Origin: a virus
Virus record (IMG/VR): IMGVR_UViG_3300017748_000037
Span: 1-34,881 of that record
Length of the DNA stretch: 34,881 nt
Direction: 5' to 3' (one strand)
Shown here: positions 31,686-34,881 of the stretch, in pieces
Position numbering within the stretch: the stretch's first letter is position 1
Layout of the letters: the number at the start of each line of letters is the position of its first letter
Made by a program: the position numbers and the translations under genes
Notes under the pieces: generated by a model
What the model saw: only the letters and a program-made list of their open reading frames with translations
What the model was told of the DNA's origin: nothing
The model's database searches: none

Positions 31686-31952
31686 TTATTTTACCTCTTC
31701 AGTTTCTACTTCTTCGACTTTTTCTTGTTGTTTTACCTCACCAGTCATAATATCTATCACTGCATCTTTACCGTATTTTTCTGCTAAAGATTTTTCATCT
31801 ACAGCAAAAGCTTTACGTAAATCACCTATGTTTTCTACTTGAGCTAAAACTCTTAAAACATTATCAGCTATATCTATTTTAGCTTTTGTAAACTCTTGAT
31901 TTAATCCTTGGATTCTTTTTAACTCTTCGTCGTTTAATTTAATTTGATTCAT
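31686..31952 (-). CDS. Small coiled-coil protein
   Basis: This 88-residue, fully helical, charged protein starts MNQIKLNDEELKRIQGLNQE and ends in an acidic Glu/Val-rich tail. Leucine and isoleucine spacing in residues 5-45 suggests a coiled coil. Similar short proteins ending in a YGKDAVIDIMTGEVK-like segment are common in Bacteroidota phages, without known function as far as I know. It has its own promoter box 25 bases upstream and is followed by the 172-residue protein after three bases. Confidence 0.55.
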   Translation of the reverse strand: MNQIKLNDEELKRIQGLNQEFTKAKIDIADNVLRVLAQVENIGDLRKAFAVDEKSLAEKYGKDAVIDIMTGEVKQQEKVEEVETEEVK

Positions 31953-31977
31953 TTTATTTATTATTAAGATTTATTTT

Positions 31978-31985
31978 CAAATATA
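31978..31985 (-). promoter_or_regulatory. Bacteroidota -7 promoter box (TATATTTG)
   Basis: This exact TAnnTTTG match sits in the 44-base gap upstream of the coiled-coil gene at 31952. It could drive the whole tightly packed run through co-chaperonin, terminase, portal and PAP2, since no other gap of more than three bases occurs until 24899. Confidence 0.5.
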
Positions 31986-31996
31986 CTAATTATATT

Positions 31997-32335
31997 TTAT
32001 TCGACTGGAGGATTATTAAAAGTAAAATATAACATCTCATCCACCGGTTTCTTTTCTAAATCCACTTGTTCTTGTATAGATTTCTGCATCGACACCACAT
32101 CTAATCCTGCTTCTAACCATCCAATAACTACATTTTCAAAATCTTGATCATTAGCCCATGGTATAAAAGGGGTGTTGGGGTCGTATTGTATATTGTGAGT
32201 GGCAATAATACTAGAGCTATATTTACCCTCAGAACCAGTGTAAGTGTAATGTATTGTATAAATTACATTGTCATGACCTTCGTCATGTATTTTCGCATCC
32301 ATTGCGTTTATTGTCCATTGATATGCTAGTGCCAT
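31997..32335 (-). CDS. Small phage protein following the tail fibre
   Basis: In this 112-residue protein the N-terminal half is beta-rich (YQWTINAMDAKIHDEG, VIYTIHYTYTGSEGKYSSS). The C-terminal half contains TPFIPWANDQDFENVVIGWL and a proline-rich end. This layout recalls a small family in marine phages, beginning with a 'W-x-I-x-x-(M/L)-(D)' strand and lying next to fibre genes, for which no function is known to me. It has a promoter box 14 bases upstream and follows the fibre gene by 23 bases. Confidence 0.55.
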   Translation of the reverse strand: MALAYQWTINAMDAKIHDEGHDNVIYTIHYTYTGSEGKYSSSIIATHNIQYDPNTPFIPWANDQDFENVVIGWLEAGLDVVSMQKSIQEQVDLEKKPVDEMLYFTFNNPPVE

Positions 32336-32349
32336 AATTATATTTTTTA

Positions 32350-32357
32350 CAAAGTTA
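32350..32357 (-). promoter_or_regulatory. Bacteroidota -7 promoter box (TAACTTTG)
   Basis: This lies in the 23-base gap between the fibre stop and the gene at 32335. It shares TAACTTTGTAAAAAAT with the box before the scaffold gene, and AAAAAATATAATTATGGC with the leader of the gene at 12124. Confidence 0.5.
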
Positions 32358-32358
32358 A

Positions 32359-34881
32359 TTATTTATTTTTAAGTTTTTCTATTTCTGCTTTTAGTTCTTG
32401 TATCGCTGCAACTAGTAAAGGTGTTATTCTACCATAATCCATTCCTTGCATCTCTTTACCATCTTTTTCTCCTGAAATAGCATCTGGAAATATTTCTTGT
32501 ACCTCGTGAGCAATAAATCCTTCTGTTGATTCATCATTAAGTTTCCAATCACACTTTACAGGTTTTAATTTACTTAATCTTTCTAAACCATTTTCTAAAG
32601 GTTTAATATTCTTTTTCATTCTGTAATCAGAAGATGTATTATAAACAACAGACGTTTGGTTTGACCCTTCAATACCTCCTGCAATATTACCACCACTTCT
32701 AAATCTTTGGTATCTATAACCACTAGCATATATAACATCTGCATATAAATAAAGCGCATAATTATTAGCATTACCTCCAATATGACACATTGCATCATTT
32801 GAAGTATTTGTATTGTTTATTAAAACTCGCCCCGCACTTGTAATACGCATTCTTTCTGCAGGAGTTCCAACACTATTAGTCCAAAAAGTTAAATCAGTTG
32901 GATTCCCACTTGCAGCAGTATTTATAGCTTGTATTCCTGCTCCTCCTTTAAATTCAGCATCTCCTCCAAGACTTGTAGATATTGCTCCAAAAGATATACC
33001 TGTTTTTTTAGGATAAGAACCACCTGTACCAGTATTTACATTTATTGAAACATCATCTGTAGCATGATATAAATTTAATTTACTTGAAGGCGAAGTAGTT
33101 CCAATTCCAACATTACCTGAGCTATCTATCCGCATTCTTTCATTAGAATTTGTAGTAAATAAAATTGGATGTGTACTTTTTTTGTTTTCTATATAAGCAT
33201 TACCTCCACCATCTACACCGAAAACTGCTGTATCTGTATTACTGCTTGATTTAAATGCTAATGTTGAAAACGCTTGTGTTGATTCAAATAAAGCTACATC
33301 TGCTGCGGCTGTATTATAAACATGTAATTTTTTAGAAGGTGTAGAAGTTCCAATCCCTATTGCGCCTGTTGTTACTAGTGAAGTAAAAGCGGGATTACCT
33401 GAGCTTGCGCCAAGTGCCATCACTGAATTTGATACCACTGCAGACGTTGAATTAGGATTGTTTATAAAAACCCCGTCTCTAAAAGTATATGATGCGCTTG
33501 TATTAAAACTGCCGTCAGTAGCCACATGTAAATTCCCACCAAGATGTGAATTACCAGCAACGTGTAATTTAGCCCCAGGCGAAGTAGTTCCTATTCCTAC
33601 ATTTCCAGCGGAAGTAATACGCATTCTTTCATTCCAAGTAACTGTACCACCTGCTGTTCCACTAATTGCGTTATAAAAGTGCATTGTTCCATCTGTATTA
33701 TAATATTGCCTTGCTGCTGCACCAGAACCTATATATTCATAATCAGTACCATCGTAATAAGAATTGCTCATTAAATTCATATCTCCACCTGTTGAAGCTA
33801 AAGATGCTTTTTCAACTTGTAAAACAGTAAATCCACTCCAAGCACTTGGTATTTCTCCGATTCCTACATTTCCAGACGGAACTATAAAGTTTGTATTAGA
33901 GTTTAATGTAATAACATTACTAGTATAACCTGCTAAAGTATTTACATATAAAGTACCTGTTTCTCTAACATAAACATTGCCATTTACATCTAATTTAGCA
34001 CCAGGCGAGGTTGTTCCGATTCCTACGTTTCCTGCAAAAATTGCATTGGAGTTTGAACCAAGCGTTAAAACAGGTGTTCCTTCACTTGTTGCTGTTGCAC
34101 TAGAAGATTTTGATATAAATAAATCTCTATCACCACCATATACAATATGAGTATCTTTACCACTACCTGCACCACTTAAAAATAAAGTTGCATCATCATC
34201 ACTTGAAATTGCTGAAATAATTTTATCGCCACTTCCAGTTAGAGCAACATTTCCTGCAAAAGTTGTATTGTTATAAATATTAACACTACCGTCAGACCCA
34301 ATTCTTAATCTGTTTGTTCCATTAGTTTCATCCCTTATGTCAAATACACCATCATTGTTTTTTATAGAATAATCAGGATTAGAATTTGTATCTGTTAAGA
34401 ATAAAGTTGGAACATCTTTAGATATTGTAATATTCCCTGCAAAAGTTGCTAAACCATCTCCTCTAATTGAAAACAACTCACTTGCACTTGTGTTTTCAAC
34501 AAGTAAAGATTTATCAGATGAATTTGTTCCAGCCCTAAATCTTGCTCCGTAGCTTTGCCCTGTTGTTGTATTAGCGTCTAATCTCAAAGTATATGTGTTT
34601 GCAGCTCCAGCAACGACTAATTTAGCTGTTGTAGGCGATGTTGTTCCTATGCCTAGATTCCCACTAGACAACCATCTTCCTGCTTCATAAGCCGAACCAT
34701 TGTTTAACCAAAAACCTATTCCTTGTGTTGCGCCACTAGCTGTAGCATAAATTCCTAATCCAACTCCACTATAATGAAACATACCATAACCTATGTTTGG
34801 TGTACTTGAAGCATTACCAAAACCAAGTAGACCGTCATTTAAAGAAACGTTTCCTGAACCAGATATAGTTAATCGTTTTGC
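32359..34881 (-). CDS. Tail fibre/spike with S74 self-cleaving chaperone domain, 5' end cut by window edge
   Basis: This is a receptor-binding or fibre protein. The frame stays open to the window edge, adding 33 residues (AKRLTISGSGNVSLNDG and onward) before the first in-window ATG at 34782, so the N terminus is missing. Of the 840 residues present, most are Gly/Asn/Thr/Ser-rich. They carry about six copies of a GNVGIGTTSPGAKL-like unit and several NERMRITSAG units, which form beta-helical shaft repeats. The last 100 or so residues are an intramolecular chaperone of the peptidase S74 family: SSDYRMKKNIKPL with the Ser-Asp cleavage site, GFIAHEVQEIFP, YGRITPLLVAAIQELK, and a C-terminal coiled coil. 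The domain guides trimer folding and then cleaves itself off. Confidence 0.88.
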   Translation of the reverse strand, partial: AKRLTISGSGNVSLNDGLLGFGNASSTPNIGYGMFHYSGVGLGIYATASGATQGIGFWLNNGSAYEAGRWLSSGNLGIGTTSPTTAKLVVAGAANTYTLRLDANTTTGQSYGARFRAGTNSSDKSLLVENTSASELFSIRGDGLATFAGNITISKDVPTLFLTDTNSNPDYSIKNNDGVFDIRDETNGTNRLRIGSDGSVNIYNNTTFAGNVALTGSGDKIISAISSDDDATLFLSGAGSGKDTHIVYGGDRDLFISKSSSATATSEGTPVLTLGSNSNAIFAGNVGIGTTSPGAKLDVNGNVYVRETGTLYVNTLAGYTSNVITLNSNTNFIVPSGNVGIGEIPSAWSGFTVLQVEKASLASTGGDMNLMSNSYYDGTDYEYIGSGAAARQYYNTDGTMHFYNAISGTAGGTVTWNERMRITSAGNVGIGTTSPGAKLHVAGNSHLGGNLHVATDGSFNTSASYTFRDGVFINNPNSTSAVVSNSVMALGASSGNPAFTSLVTTGAIGIGTSTPSKKLHVYNTAAADVALFESTQAFSTLAFKSSSNTDTAVFGVDGGGNAYIENKKSTHPILFTTNSNERMRIDSSGNVGIGTTSPSSKLNLYHATDDVSINVNTGTGGSYPKKTGISFGAISTSLGGDAEFKGGAGIQAINTAASGNPTDLTFWTNSVGTPAERMRITSAGRVLINNTNTSNDAMCHIGGNANNYALYLYADVIYASGYRYQRFRSGGNIAGGIEGSNQTSVVYNTSSDYRMKKNIKPLENGLERLSKLKPVKCDWKLNDESTEGFIAHEVQEIFPDAISGEKDGKEMQGMDYGRITPLLVAAIQELKAEIEKLKNK

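Noticed and set aside
33000-34881. Repeated DNA in the fibre gene as a CRISPR-like array
   Set aside because: The repeats are imperfect, stay in frame and encode the GIGTTSP shaft unit, so they are protein repeats.

Overview
The window is a contiguous piece of a tailed double-stranded DNA phage genome that is AT-rich, compact and almost entirely coding. Several features point to a host in Bacteroidota, probably a flavobacterium. Genes are preceded by A/T-rich leaders rather than Shine-Dalgarno sequences. Six of the few real intergenic gaps on the minus strand carry the Bacteroidota -7 promoter box TAnnTTTG. The structural proteins also look like those of podovirus-like phages of Bacteroidota, and the terminase, portal, capsid, ring/connector and large stabilisation ('muzzle') genes have the order and sequence character of crAss-like phages. 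That family assignment rests on remembered protein signatures, not a search. Both ends are cut inside genes: a helicase on the left and a tail fibre on the right, so this is part of a larger genome.

Left part, plus strand (1-3303): a DNA-metabolism block. It holds the C-terminal part of a superfamily 2 (SNF2-like) helicase, a small VRR-NUC nuclease, three small unknown genes and a calcineurin-like metallophosphoesterase. The genes overlap or touch. The block meets the structural block tail to tail, and the last genes of the two strands overlap by 23 bases.

Right part, minus strand, read from high to low coordinates (34881-3281): the virion block. First comes a tail fibre with a self-cleaving S74 chaperone domain, then small fibre or accessory proteins, a probable GroES-like co-chaperonin, a candidate small terminase, large terminase, portal, a soluble PAP2-type phosphatase, a scaffold-like protein and the major capsid protein. 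Next are a conserved unknown, a short protein with its own promoter and terminator, two ring/connector proteins, the 1607-residue stabilisation protein, a cysteine-rich protein sharing repeats with it, a further conserved tail protein, and three probable internal (ejected) proteins of 278, 667 and 1910 residues.

The regulatory signals suggest that the virion block is split into overlapping transcription units. There are promoter boxes upstream of the genes starting at 32335, 31952, 24855, 21341, 20932 and 12124. A strong intrinsic terminator lies at 20960-20994 and a terminator-like hairpin follows the capsid gene. This would let capsid, decoration-like, tail and ejection proteins be made in different amounts. 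No non-coding stretch longer than about 100 bases exists, and I saw no tRNA, CRISPR array, insertion sequence or integrase.
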